Origin: Bubalus kerabau
Lineage: Eukaryota > Chordata > Mammalia > Artiodactyla > Bovidae
NCBI RefSeq assembly: GCF_029407905.1
Contig: NC_073624.1
Location: forward strand, 117,180,001 to 117,244,000
Length of the DNA stretch: 64,000 bases
Reading direction: 5' to 3'
In this document: positions 54,440 through 64,000 of the stretch, one piece after another
Layout of the letters: each line of letters begins with the position of its first letter
Numbering within the stretch: the stretch's first letter is position 1
Notes under the pieces: generated by a model
What the model saw: only the letters and a program-made list of their open reading frames with translations
Told to the model about the DNA's origin: nothing
Databases searched by the model: none
Made by a program: the position numbers and the translations under genes

Positions 54440-55215
54440 TAAAAGGTATTTCAAATATCTGTTGCTGGATAACAAACATCCAGAGAACATGATGACTCCT
54501 CAATACCAAATGTGTATTAATTCTCCTATTTCTGGGGTGGACAGTTCTTTTGTTTCACGTTGTCTACTAGAGCTGAAATGTTAAGGTTGCTTCTTTACTC
54601 CTCACATCTACAGAATCAGCTGTGATGCTTGGAACATCTGAGAGCTGACTGGCGCCTCCCTAGCTCTGTCTCTCCACTTGGCCAGCTCAGGCTTCCACCT
54701 AGTAACATGGTCCCAAGGTAGCTGGACTCCCCACACTGGACCTCTCTTCCAAGAGAGAGGAAGCAGAAGCTCCCATCCTCCTGAAGCCTTGACCTGGTAT
54801 TAGTAGAGTCATAGTCAGAGCAACAGAGAAGGCGATGGCACCCCACTCCAGTCCTCTTGCCTGGCAAATCCCATGGACGGAGGAGCCTCGTAGGCTACAG
54901 TCCATGGGGTCGCTAGGAGTCGGACACGACTGAGCGACTTCACTTTCCCTTTTCACTTTCATGCATTGGAGAAGGAAATGGCAACCCACTCCAGTGTTCT
55001 TGCCTGGAGAATCCCAGGGATGGGGGAGCCTTGTGGGCCGCTGTCTACGGGGTCGCACAGAGTCAGACACGACTGAAGCGACTTAGCAGCAGCCAGAGCA
55101 ACCGACTGGTCTAAGTCAGTCACAGGGCCGGTCCAGATTCAAGGGGAGGAGAAATAGGCTCAGTCTCTTGGTGTGAGGAATGGCATGCATCAATAAGGCA
55201 TGAAGCCCTTGATGG
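54440..55215 (-). mobile_element. old LTR (MaLR/ERVL-type) split by Bov-A2
   Basis: ATCTGTTGCTGGATAACAAAC, then AGCTGACTGGCGCCTCC, AAGGTAGCTGGACTCCCCA, CAAGAGAGAGGAAGCAGAAGC. After the SINE, CAGGGCCGGTCCAGATTCAAGGGGAGGAGAAATAGGCTCA. The order matches an old mammalian LTR read in reverse. The precise family is uncertain. Confidence 0.6.
54825..55093 (+). mobile_element. Bov-A2 SINE (dimer)
   Basis: AGAGAAGGCGATGGCACCCC monomer, TTTCCCTTTTCACTTTCATGC linker, second monomer, ending GAAGCGACTTAGCAGCAG. CAGAGCAAC flanks it (54816-54824 and 55094-55102). Confidence 0.96.
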
Positions 55216-55539
55216 TGGCTCTCCCTGGAGACCAGATTCTATCAGAGCACTCAGGTGGTTCTTCCAGGGTGGCCTGGCTGCCTTGTCACTGTCGTGACTG
55301 TGCATCAGAATGTGCCCTTTAGGGATGATGACCAAGGCAATGTGTGAGCTGGTCACACACTGCTTCTTACTTGATGCAACTACACGTTAACATCACTTCA
55401 TTGCTTTGGTGTGGCGGCAGCTCCAAGTCACTGCTGCCAGACACCTCTCCATCTGTCTTAAAATATGACTAATTACCATTATAATGATTCTTCATCTTTA
55501 TTAAACAACCATCTTCTGCAAAATCAAATGAGATTTGTA

Positions 55540-55680
55540 AAGACTTCCTCATGAATCATCACAGCATCCCTGTTGAGAGTTTGAAGGAGGTAGGTGTACT
55601 CTCATTTTGGAAATGAAAGAGGTGCAACAAAATGAAGCCCTGGAAGGTTACCAAGCTCACAAAGCTGGTCAGGTAGAAAG
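55540..55680 (-). mobile_element. MIR SINE
   Basis: CATCACAGCATCCCTGTTGAG, GGAGGTAGGTGTACTCTCATTTTGGAAATGAAAGAGG, GAAGGTTACCAAGCTCACAAAGC in reverse MIR order. Confidence 0.68.
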
Positions 55681-55798
55681 AAGGGAAGAGGCAAGGGAGG
55701 AGAGAGAGAGAGTGTGTGTGTCCTCTGGGAAATAATGGAGCATCATCAAAATTATTCTTTTCTCTTTAATGCTATATGGCAACCACTTAAGTATCTTA

Positions 55799-55996
55799 GG
55801 GCTTCCCTGTGGCTCAGCTGGTAAAGAATCTGCCTGCAAAGCGGGAGACCTAGCTTTGATCCCTGGGTTGGGAAGATCCTCTAGAGAAGGGAAAGGCTAC
55901 CCACTCCAGTACTCTGGCCTAGAGAATTCCATGGACTATATAGTCCATGGGTTGCAAAGAGTCGGATAAGACTGAGCAACTTTCACTCACTTCACT
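55799..55996 (+). mobile_element. Bov-tA SINE, diverged
   Basis: GGGCTTCCCTGTGGCTCAGC..CTTTGATCCCTGGGTTGGG..CCACTCCAGTACTCTGGCC..AGTCGGATAAGACTGAGCAAC. AAGTATCTTA and AAGTTATCTTA flank it. Confidence 0.94.
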
Positions 55997-56248
55997 AAGT
56001 TATCTTAACATACTGAAACATTTCCAGAAGCAACAAACTTCTGATACAGTCAAAGTGTTGTCCCCTTACCTCCTGCCAAAATTATTGTAATAATTTTATC
56101 AGATTCAAATTGTATCAGATTCAGATTTGTTTTGCTTCTTTCTAGCTATATGTCATTGAAAAGTACTGCTCCTCATGTACTGATAAGTGTAAGTTTTAAA
56201 GGTTTGTTGTGCAGATTAAATGAAAAGCTTACATGTAGCACATAATGT

Positions 56249-56518
56249 TGGAGAAGGCAATGGCACCCCACTCCAGTACTCTTGCCTGGAAAATCCCATG
56301 GATGGAGGAGCCTGGTAGGCTGCAGTCCATGGGGTCACGAAGAGTCAGACCCGACTGAGCAACTTCACTTTCCCTTTTCACTTTCATGCATTGGAGAAGG
56401 AAATGGCAACCCGCTCCACTGTTCTTGCCTGGAGAATCCCAGGGACGGTGGAGCCTGATGGGCTGCCGTCTATGGGGTTGCATGGAGTTGGACACGACTG
56501 AGGCAACTTAGCAGTAGT
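56249..56518 (+). mobile_element. Bov-A2 SINE (dimer)
   Basis: Two Bov-A monomers joined by a TTTCCCTTTTCACTTTCATGC linker. ACATAATGT flanks it (56240-56248 and 56519-56527). Confidence 0.96.
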
Positions 56519-56694
56519 ACATAATGTATGGTAGATGGCTCATAATAGACACTGAATCATACTTTTTTTGGTCTTAGTGGATTAATAGGTTAGTTTAAAT
56601 AGAGAAGATTTTTAAAAGACCTTTCTCTATTAAATACGTAGTGATTTTTAAAAACAACAGAATTGATGAACAGTTACCTGGTCTGCATGTTATA

Positions 56695-56815
56695 TGCAGC
56701 TGAGTCTGTGTAACCTTGGACCATTCAATTAATCTCTAGCCATTAGAATCCTCCTCTGTGACCCAACAGAACTGAACCAGATGATCGCTAAGGTTTTTTG
56801 CATGTCTGACTTAGG
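56695..56815 (+). mobile_element. MIR SINE
   Basis: TGAGTCTGTGTAACCTTGGACC, CCTCCTCTGTGACCC, and GATGATCGCTAAGGTTTTTTGCA match MIR order. Confidence 0.65.
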
Positions 56816-57077
56816 TGGCTCCCTGGAAAGAGAAGTCTTTCAGTTCTTTCCTGAAGCCATCGTTTGTGACTATTTTGCCCTCTAGTGGCAAGAATCAAAG
56901 AAAACCATTCCTCCTGGGAGAAAGTTTCATGCTCACTGTCCATCAAAACGTGCTGTTTTGATGAATGCTTAGACTTGCTGCAATATTGTTCTAGTTGTAT
57001 AATGCAAAAAAAATTACCACTCCCCAAATTAGCTGTTGGAAACAACAAACATACAGTTTCTTTGGGGATCAGGAATT

Positions 57078-57145
57078 TGTGAGCAGCTTAGCTGGGTGCC
57101 TGTGGCTCAGGGTCTCTTAGGAGGTTGCAATCCAATTTGTCAACC
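57078..57145 (-). mobile_element. old LTR scrap
   Basis: GAGCAGCTTAGCTGGGTGCC, TGTGGCTCAGGGTCTCTTAGG and AGGTTGCAATCC match a short part of an old mammalian LTR, probably the same family as the one at 54.4 kb. Confidence 0.5.
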
Positions 57146-57179
57146 AGAACGGCGCTCACTGGCGAGTTTGCCCACACTA

Positions 57180-57834
57180 GGAGAGTGAAAAACTTGGCTT
57201 AAAACTCAACATTCAGAAAACTAAAATCAAGACATCTGGTCCCATCACTTCATGGCAAATAGATGGGGAAACAATGGAAACAGAGACTTTAATTTTTTTG
57301 GCTCCAAAATCACTGCAGATGGTGACTGCAGCCATGAAATGAAAAGATGCTTGCTCCTTGGAATAAAAGCTACGACCAACCTAGGCGGCATATTAAAAAG
57401 CAGAGACATTACTTTACCAACAAAGGTCCATCTAGTCAAAGCTATGATTTTTCCAGTAGTCATGTATGGATGTGAGAGTTGGACTATAAAGAAAGCTGAG
57501 CATCCTGTGGCTGCAAGGAGATCCAACCAGTCCATCCTAAAGGTAATCAGTCTTGAATATTCATTGGAAGGACTGATGCTGAAGCTGAAACTCTAATACT
57601 TTGGCCACCTGATGCGAAGAACTAAGTCATTGGAAAAGACCCTGATGCTGGAAAAGATTGAAGGTGGAAAGAGAAGGGCACGACAAAGGATGAGATGGTT
57701 GGATGGCATCATTGACTTGATGGACATGAGTTTGAGTAAGCTCCAGGATTTGGTGATGGACAGGTAAGCCTGGTGTGCTGTAGTCCACAGGGTCGCAAAG
57801 AGATGCACACGACTGAGCGACTGAACTGAACTGA
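57180..57834 (+). mobile_element. BovB LINE 3' part
   Basis: Starts in the region after YADD (GTGAAAAACTTGGCTTAAAACTC, encoding KLGLKLNIQKTK-like), then FFGSKITADGDCSHEMKR, VMYGCESWTIKKAEH, a roughly 60-bp gap, then the C-terminal block. Ends with (TGAAC)n at 57817-57834. Confidence 0.95.
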
Positions 57835-58276
57835 ACAGAGAAGATGTGCTTCCAATCTCTCTTAGGAGGCTGATAGCTGGAGGTTTCAGTTCCTCCCAAT
57901 GTGTATCTGTGGGGGTGCTGAAGATAAGGCCGGTGGCTTGGGAGAAGGGGCGGGTAGGAGTACAAGAGAGACAGACATTTCCAGATCATGACTGAGAAAA
58001 GCATGAATGTCTCCATGGCATTGTTGAGGTCCTAGATCCAGTTTCCAGGTAGGTAGGGCAATAAATCCTTTTTTCATTTGTTACTTTGAGTCCCTATGAC
58101 CTGCAGTCAAAGGAATGTTGTAAAGTATACCTTATACCTATATACAAGTGTACTAAAGTGTCCTAAAACTATAACTGTGGAAGGCATTGCCTATTTAAAG
58201 TAAAGGGGCCCCTCCAACCCCATGCCCCTCCTAGGGAGCTTTTAAGAGTAGGGAACTGGAGAGCTCGTGAGATCGG
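57835..58276. other. unique sequence, no gene seen
   Basis: Nothing recognised. Open frames overlapping the BovB end are shadows. Confidence 0.4.
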
Positions 58277-58288
58277 ATCCTGGCTTCT

Positions 58289-58530
58289 TCTTCTTTCTTT
58301 CTTTGGCTGCATTGGGTCTTAGTTGCGGCACTCAGGACCTTCGCTGTGGTGTGCAGGCTTCTCTTTAGTTGTGGTGTGTGGGTTTCCTAGTGCAAGGGCT
58401 CAGCAGTTGCAGCACATGGGCTTAGCTGCCCCACGGTATGGGGGATCTCAGTTCCATGACCATGTCTCAAACTTGCAACCCGAGTTGAAAGGTGGACTTT
58501 TAACCACCGGACCACCAACGAAGTCCCCAA
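58289..58530 (-). mobile_element. CHR SINE
   Basis: T-rich start, TTTGGCTGCATTGGGTCTTAG, GCAGGCTTCTCTTTAGTTG, ending TTAACCACCGGACCACCAACG. Flanked by ATCCTGGCTTCT (58277-58288) and ATCCAGGCTTCT (58531-58542). Confidence 0.93.
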
Positions 58531-58564
58531 ATCCAGGCTTCTGAGACACTCCTTCCATGCTGCT

Positions 58565-58760
58565 TTAAAGCAAGGGTCCTTAACCTAATAACTTGATGTC
58601 CCTGGGGTTCTGTGTAGAGTGTGACAGGCATGTGTAGAGATGTGAACATCCCATCAAATTGTAGCTAAAAAGTTATGTGTACCCAAATACATGCGCTTTT
58701 CTGGGGAAAAGATATGTAGATTTCATCACATTAGTAAAGGGACTGGTAAAACAAGAGGGT
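58565..58760. mobile_element. hAT-type DNA element remnant (MER102-like)
   Basis: AAGCAAGGGTCCTTAACC, GGGGTTCTGTGTAGAG, ATTTCATCACATTAGTAAAGGGACTG resemble a short hAT/Charlie-derived element. The family is tentative. Confidence 0.45.
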
Positions 58761-59455
58761 AGATCTCTGCTAGACGATTAAAGGCAAAGTATAGTGTTGA
58801 AGCCTGAGTTCCATGACTCGAAGTGTGTCAGGTAGCTGGACTTTTCAATTAGACCGGAGAAGCGATGTCACCATCTTATCAACACCATGGAATGACTTGT
58901 TTAAATAAACACCCATCTGATGTTTAAAATACTTCATCTGAAAGTTCATTTCATTGTGGGCCATCTGTGGTTACCACTATCTGAAGGATGGAAGAGGCTT
59001 ATAGATTTAAAAAATGGCTAGAAATTGCTCCCTGGAAAAGTTCAAATATCCCCCCAAGTGTCATGTAAACAAATAAAAGACTGTCGTTTGCTTGTTCTAT
59101 CTGCATAAAATAATAATTCTTAGTAGTACCAATACATTCACATGCCACTGAGCAGATCTTGAATATTCATGCATGCATTAAAAAGCCTTCTGTTGCTACG
59201 GTGGAACCTCATATTGTGAAATGTGCTCCAGCTTTCGTTTAGAGAGAAGAATATTATAACTGAAAATTAAATCAAAAGCTATTGCTTATCAATAAGAACA
59301 ATCAGGAAGAGAAAGAGGGAAGATTGCCCTGGAAACAGTGGGAAAGTCTAGATTAGATTCCCAGTGAAATATTGATGTCTTGTGGGCCTGGGGTTTGGAG
59401 AGACTAATATTCTAATGGTAATGAGTGTCTTTAGACCCCAATTATCTACTGTATA
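58761..59455. other. unique sequence, no gene seen
   Basis: No recognised repeat or exon. Confidence 0.4.
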
Positions 59456-59685
59456 TGGGCTTCTCAGGTGGCTCAGTGGTAAAGAACCCACCTGCCAATG
59501 CAGGAGATGCAGAAGACACAGGTTCAGTCCCTGGGTTGGGAAGATCCCCTGGAGAAGGAAATGGCAACCCACTCTATTATACTTGCCTAAAAAATCCCAT
59601 AGACAGAGGAGCCTGGCAGGCTACACTCCACGGGGTCACAAAGAATAGAACACAGCTGAGCGACTGAGCATGCACACACCTCTCC
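59456..59685 (+). mobile_element. Bov-tA SINE
   Basis: GGGCTTCTCAGGTGGCTCAG..GGTTCAGTCCCTGGGTTGGG..Bov-A core..CTGAGCGACTGAGCATGCACAC. Confidence 0.95.
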
Positions 59686-59727
59686 ATGTGATTCTGAAAT
59701 TGGCTAAGGTTTGAGAAACAGTAATCT

Positions 59728-59846
59728 GGGCTTCCTTGGTGGTTAAGACTCTGAGCTACCACTGTAGGTGGTGGGGTTCAATCTCTGGTCAGGGAACCAA
59801 GATCCTGCGGGCTGTAGGGGCTGTGCGATGCAGCCGAAAAAGAAAT
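59728..59846 (+). mobile_element. CHRL SINE
   Basis: GGGCTTCCTTGGTGGTTAAG, GGTTCAATCTCTGGTCAGGG, AACCAAGATCCTGCGGGC, A-rich tail. AGTAATCT flanks it (59720-59727 and 59847-59854). Confidence 0.93.
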
Positions 59847-60108
59847 AGTAATCTAACTCAATTCCTTTATTTCACAATCGAAGAATCAGAGGTTGAGTAA
59901 ATGCCTACTCAGGATCCAAACTTGTTAGCAGCCCCAGCAGTAAACCACAGCTCCTTACCCAGAGAGTTTGCTAAGCATGGCCTTGCCGGAAGAGGTGGAA
60001 ATCCTGCAAAGGTGTTTCCCTGCAGCCTGACACGTGAGACATCCTGCTGCACTGCAGAAAGCGTTGCAGGACTGGCCGAATATGTTTCTCAAAATTGGTC
60101 CCTCTTCT

Positions 60109-60312
60109 GGATTCCCAGGTGGTGCAACAGTAAAGAATGTGCCTGCTGATACAGGCGTTCAGTGCCTGAGTTGGGAAGATCCCCTGGAGTGGAAAATGGC
60201 AACACACTCCAGTATTCTTACCTGGAAAATTTCATGGACAGACGAGCCTGGTGGGCCACAGTCCATGGGGTCACAAAGGGTCAGTCAGGACTGAGCATGT
60301 ATGCACAGTCAT
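60109..60312 (+). mobile_element. Bov-tA SINE, diverged
   Basis: GGATTCCCAGGTGGTGCAAC..CTGAGTTGGGAAGATCCCC..Bov-A core..AGGACTGAGCATGTATGCAC. Confidence 0.93.
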
Positions 60313-61239
60313 GGATCCCAGGTTTCCTAGGCTTTCATCCAGGATACCTTATTTTTATTGACATCACTTTGTAAAAGATAGGGTAATAACATGATTAGTT
60401 TACAGCTGGGCTTCTTTTTTTTTTTTTTAACTGTTATCATGAGATCCCTTTTTAATATGCAAACATTTGGAGTTAGAAGAGGCCTTATTTTTATAGTCAC
60501 GGTTATTATTACTGTCATTCATGTTGATAGATAAAATGTTGATTTCAGATTTTAAACCTGTCTATGAGGTTGACAGAAATAGAAAGCAGTTTATCTGTGT
60601 TAGAAAATAAAATATGCCAACCCTTTGTATGTGGGAAACCCTCCTTGATTGCTTATTTTTTAAAAAATTAGTGAAAAAAGCCACAAAAGATTACTGTGGA
60701 AAAGAACTGTTTATCTCTGATAAATGAGTGTAGAATGTTAAATGGAAAATAACACACTTATTTGCCCACTTTTTTTTTTTCTTTTTAAAATAAGCACAGC
60801 TGTGATATTGTTAAGCCACAGCCTGACTTCTTTGCCCACCACCTTCTGGGTTAATTTTGTGGGAATTAAGACCTTTAATTCCAAAGGAGAGTTGAGGCCA
60901 ACTTTCTTTTCATGGGAAAATAAATGAGCAGGGTGAGAGCTGGCAAAGTCACCATCTATAGGGAGATGGTTGCATGTGGGTCTAAGTTGCTTAACAGGCC
61001 AAGGAGGGGAGAAATCTCAACCACCCAGATCTGCCTGCAGGACTTCCCCCCTGCTAGTGCCAAGAAACTCTGGAGAGAGCATTCTTCCTTCCTCTTTTAG
61101 GGCGATTTGTGCGATTTCTGGAAATCACACTGAAGATCTGAGTACATATTTATATCTAGATTTCTAAGGAAGTTAAATGATATACCTTCATGACTAATTT
61201 ACAACTGTATTGTTACTTAAGTTGCCATCCTTTGAAATG
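60313..61239. other. unique sequence, no gene seen
   Basis: T-runs at about 60415-60428 and 60770-60780. Nothing else recognised. Confidence 0.4.
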
Positions 61240-62300
61240 TCTATGACGAGGCAACAGTCAACATTTTGGTGACTGGGTTTCCATAGACTTTCTTATGGAC
61301 ACACAGGAGCATACACACAGACAGACAGTTTTACATAAACAGATTCATATGCCTGCTGTCTTATCATGGACATCTATTTTTTAAAGCCTTTTTGCCTACT
61401 TCGTTTTTCTTTTCTAATCACCTTCATCCCTAAAGTAGCCAGCCTTGAAAGTTTAATGTATATCCTTCCAAATCTTTTCTCATTGTATAATCACATACCC
61501 ACACACATAATTATTATTATGTGCAGAACATAGAACAGACCCAAGTATTTAAAACAGTGTCTGCAGCATTATACTCAATATTTATTAAATGAATGAATGG
61601 TTTGCTTCATAAAAGTGGGATAATTACATGCATGTATATAATTATAATAATTATTCCATATATATAATTATCCCATCTTTCTGTATCTGGTATTTATCCC
61701 TCAAAGCTTCTAGGTAATCTCTTCATATAGATTTAATTAATTCTTATGAATGGTTGCATAATAGCTCAGTGATAAAGACAACACCAACTTATTTAACTAT
61801 ATCCCTAATTGATAGTCAAGATGAATTTGTTACTATAAAAAATAACAGCTAACACCTGTTGTGTTCCACAGACAAAGCACTTTTCTGCAAGCACTTTATA
61901 TGTATAAAGTCACTAAATTAAGATTATTCTCTCCATTACAGGAAACTGAACAGTAGATTAAGAAACTTTCCTAAGGCTGTATAGCCAGTAGATGGTGAAC
62001 TAGTCAGTCTGGCAAACTAGTCAGTGTGACTCCAAGGTACCTTTCACGGAACTAGTTCTATACAGAGCAGTTGTCCGCACAACTGTACTTGCACCTTAAT
62101 AGAATGGTGCCTTATTTCTAGTTGAGTTTCCCAGGAGTGGAAGAATGTGTATATTTCATATTGATAGACTGCTTTGCTAAAACAGTGTAACAGTTTACAT
62201 TTCCATCAAAACAATATATGAGAGTGCCCTTTTCTTCAAGAGATTATCATTTAAAAATATTACACAGTATTTTTAACCAATGTGAAGGGTGTGATTTCAT
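61240..62300 (-). mobile_element. old L1M 3' region split by MIR
   Basis: Reverse L1M pattern: GTCAACATTTTGGTGACTGG, TTATCATGGACATCTATTTT, AATGGTTGCATAATAGCTCA, and past the MIR TTTCCCAGGAGTGGAAGAA, TTGATAGACTGCTTTGC, CAGTTTACATTTCCATCAAAAC. Confidence 0.68.
61848..62040 (-). mobile_element. MIR SINE
   Basis: AACAGCTAACACCTGTTGTG, AAGCACTTTATATGTATAAAG, TCTCCATTACAGGAAACTGAAC, GCTGTATAGCCAGTAGATGG in reverse MIR order. Confidence 0.78.
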
Positions 62301-62387
62301 TGTTATGTCTCTGTGCTTTTCAGACAGTAGTAAGGTTGAGTGTGATATATCAGCTGTTCAGATTTGCTCTACTGTAAACTGCTGTAT

Positions 62388-62600
62388 GAGGGTTCTCCAG
62401 AGACACAGAATATATAATTACTTAGGTGATTATGGAGGCCTGGAAGGTCCAAAATGTGGGCTTTGGGGCAGGGTGGGCCAGCAGGCTGGAACAGTTGATG
62501 CTGCGGTCCAAGTCCAAAGACTCTGAGGCTGAAGACCCAGCTCTCCTGCCAACACATTTGCAACAGCTAACCCTTTGGGTATGGTAGCCTTTCTGGAGCT
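62388..62600 (-). mobile_element. MaLR-type LTR remnant
   Basis: GGGTTCTCCAGAGACACAGAA, ATTATGGAGGCCTGGAAGGTCC, GGGTGGGCCAGCAGGCTGGA, GTTGATGCTGCGGTCCAAGTCC: typical of an old MLT-like LTR in reverse. Confidence 0.7.
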
Positions 62601-62804
62601 ATTAAAGTTCAGACTGCCCGGACGTGAAGTCTAGCTCTTCACTTATTAGTGATTTGAGTTCCTTAAAGTAAGGCTCTCAAAACCCTGCTTCATAGAGCTT
62701 CTTCGAAAGCTTCTCACTTTGTAACTTTCATCTGTTATTTGTTCTATTTCAGGGATTGTCTTTTATTTTTCAATAAATTGTTAATAATATGTGAAATTGT
62801 TGCT

Positions 62805-63365
62805 GAAACTTGGCCTCTGTTCATTGGTTCCAAACAGAAAAGCAGAGAGAGTTTGGGTGAAGTAGAAGAGTAGCTTTTATTGCTTTGCCAGACAAAGGGG
62901 GCCACAGGGGGCTGATGCCCTCAATATTGTGTGAGCCACCCTGGAGGGGGCAGGGAGCACTTTCACAGTGTTTACGGAGCAGGGCGTGACCAGCTCCTGG
63001 ACAATTCTGGGACTGGCTGGCATCGAGGTAAAGTTTCAAGCATCATCAACCTCCTTGTTTCAACCCGTGTAGGGTCTATGTTCTTACGGTCAGCAGTTTT
63101 CATTTAGAGGGGGTCTGCTTCCTGTAAAAACAACTTAGGAATGTGGATCAGGCCTTTATATCTTTCAGGGACCTGTGAGCTGTGGTGAGTCCTTACGTGG
63201 CAGGATTATAGTCTAAGCTGTAACCAGTTTTCTAGCCCAACAGCTTTTCTTTGTTTTGACATCTTCACATTTCCCAATCATTAACTCGTGAGCCAGTTTA
63301 CTTTGGAAGACAGGACACAGGGGCTTGTTTAAAGATCAGTGCCTGTCATTTAGAAGACACACAAA
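62805..63365 (-). mobile_element. possible retroviral LTR
   Basis: On the minus strand CAAAGCAATAAAAGC (62872-62886 reversed) gives a polyadenylation signal close to a plausible R end. The block TTTGCCAGACAAAGGGGGCC followed by CACAGGGGGCTGATGCCCTC resembles LTRs I have seen in mammals. Family, limits and duplication are not established. Confidence 0.35.
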
Positions 63366-63709
63366 ATTAAAGCAGAAATCTTTACATAATCATGTGTCTT
63401 TTGATCTTCTGTCCCCAAGTAATTGATTTATACCTGATCCTTATAAACGAGTATCTTTTATAGAAGATACAGGAGGCCGGACATCCAATAAATGTTCCCC
63501 ATTTCATTAATGTGAGAAATCCAACCTGTCAAATGCTTTCTCTATCTGTGCTGCAGAAAAATTTTAAAATGGATAGCAATAAGACAATTTAACCAACGAA
63601 GTATCATCTTGTCGTGTGTAAGAACTTTTAGGTTCCTCACAGTATAGAGTCATAGTAAGGACATCGTGACATCAGCCACGTATACTGTTGGGGTAGGTAG
63701 GAGTTAGTC
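63366..63709. other. unique sequence, no gene seen
   Basis: Nothing recognised. Confidence 0.4.
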
Positions 63710-63973
63710 ATTTTCCCAGCCTCTCAGCAGTAGAGAATCCGCCTACTAATGCAGGAGTCCTCCCCTCCCCACCGCTCCCCCCCAACCCCTGCCCCGTCAA
63801 CCCCCACGCCCCCCAGCCCCTGCCATTGGATCCGTGGTTCCAGAAGATCTCTTGGAGAAGGAAACGGGTAACCCATTCCAGTATTCTTGCCTGGAAAATC
63901 CCTTGCACAGAGAAGCCTGCCGGGCTACAGTCCATGGGGTCACAAAGAGTTGGACTTAGCAGACTGAACAGGC
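63710..63973 (+). mobile_element. Bov-tA SINE with C-rich insertion
   Basis: The tRNA part (TCTCAGCAGTAGAGAATCCG..CTAATGCAGGAG) is interrupted at 63757-63824 by a roughly 67-bp C-rich tract. The B-box region then continues as GGATCCGTGGTTCCAGAAG, followed by a normal Bov-A core and CAAAGAGTTGGACTTAGCAG. Confidence 0.9.
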
Positions 63974-64000
63974 TAGGTGAAAAACTTCAGAATTGTCGCT

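Overview
This window is nuclear DNA from a ruminant, most likely cattle or another bovid. The evidence is the repeat content: BovB (RTE-type) LINEs, Bov-tA, Bov-A and Bov-A2 SINEs, CHR/CHRL tRNA-derived SINEs of cetartiodactyls, and a young ruminant L1. Older pan-mammalian repeats lie beneath them (MIR, L2, L1M, MaLR-type LTRs, Tigger and hAT DNA elements). I found no convincing protein-coding gene, rRNA gene, functional tRNA gene or CRISPR array. Almost every longer open frame is a fragment of LINE reverse transcriptase, an antisense shadow of a SINE, or a frame kept open by a tandem repeat. The window reads as intergenic or intronic sequence. All family names come from my recognition of consensus motifs, not from a search.

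Layout. 0-5.5 kb: a BovB copy with an inverted 5' half (twin-priming structure), Bov SINEs, and an old L1 carrying two Bov-A insertions. 5.6-12 kb: L2 remnants and long repeat-poor stretches, plus a possible processed-transcript 3' end. 12.28-12.59 kb: a direct tandem duplication of about 159 bp; each copy holds a 58-nt exon-like block with acceptor, open frame and donor. 13-18 kb: mostly unique, with MIRs and BovB/Bov-A pieces. 18.3-24.8 kb: a Tigger1-type element, CHR SINEs (one with a 36-bp tandem expansion), a Bov-A2, and L1 and BovB tails. 25-32 kb: MIRs, a BovB tail pair in opposite orientation, Bov-tA, CHRL and L2. 32.3-35.2 kb: repeat-poor. 35.2-39.3 kb: Bov SINEs, a young 5'-truncated L1 with clear target-site duplications, and an L2. 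40-43.5 kb: an old L1 split by Bov-A2, Bov-tA and a CHR nearby. 43.5-48.4 kb: Bov-tA, BovB, a BovB/CHR composite, and an LTR. 50-56.5 kb: Bov SINEs, a retroposed LTR-derived RNA end, and LTRs with nested SINEs. 57-64 kb: BovB, CHR, a hAT remnant, Bov-tA, CHRL, an old L1, LTRs, and a C-rich interrupted Bov-tA at the edge.

How the parts relate. BovB supplied the 3' sequence of the Bov SINEs, and Bov-tA adds a tRNA-like 5' part with a B-box. Many insertions keep flanking direct repeats of 7-15 bp, which let insertion order be read (for example Bov-A2 and Bov-tA into old L1, MaLR LTR and L2). The items most worth follow-up are the duplicated exon-like module, the twin-primed BovB, the LTR-RNA retrocopy at 51.4 kb, the BovB/CHR composite at 46.2 kb, and the VNTR-bearing CHR at 24.4 kb.
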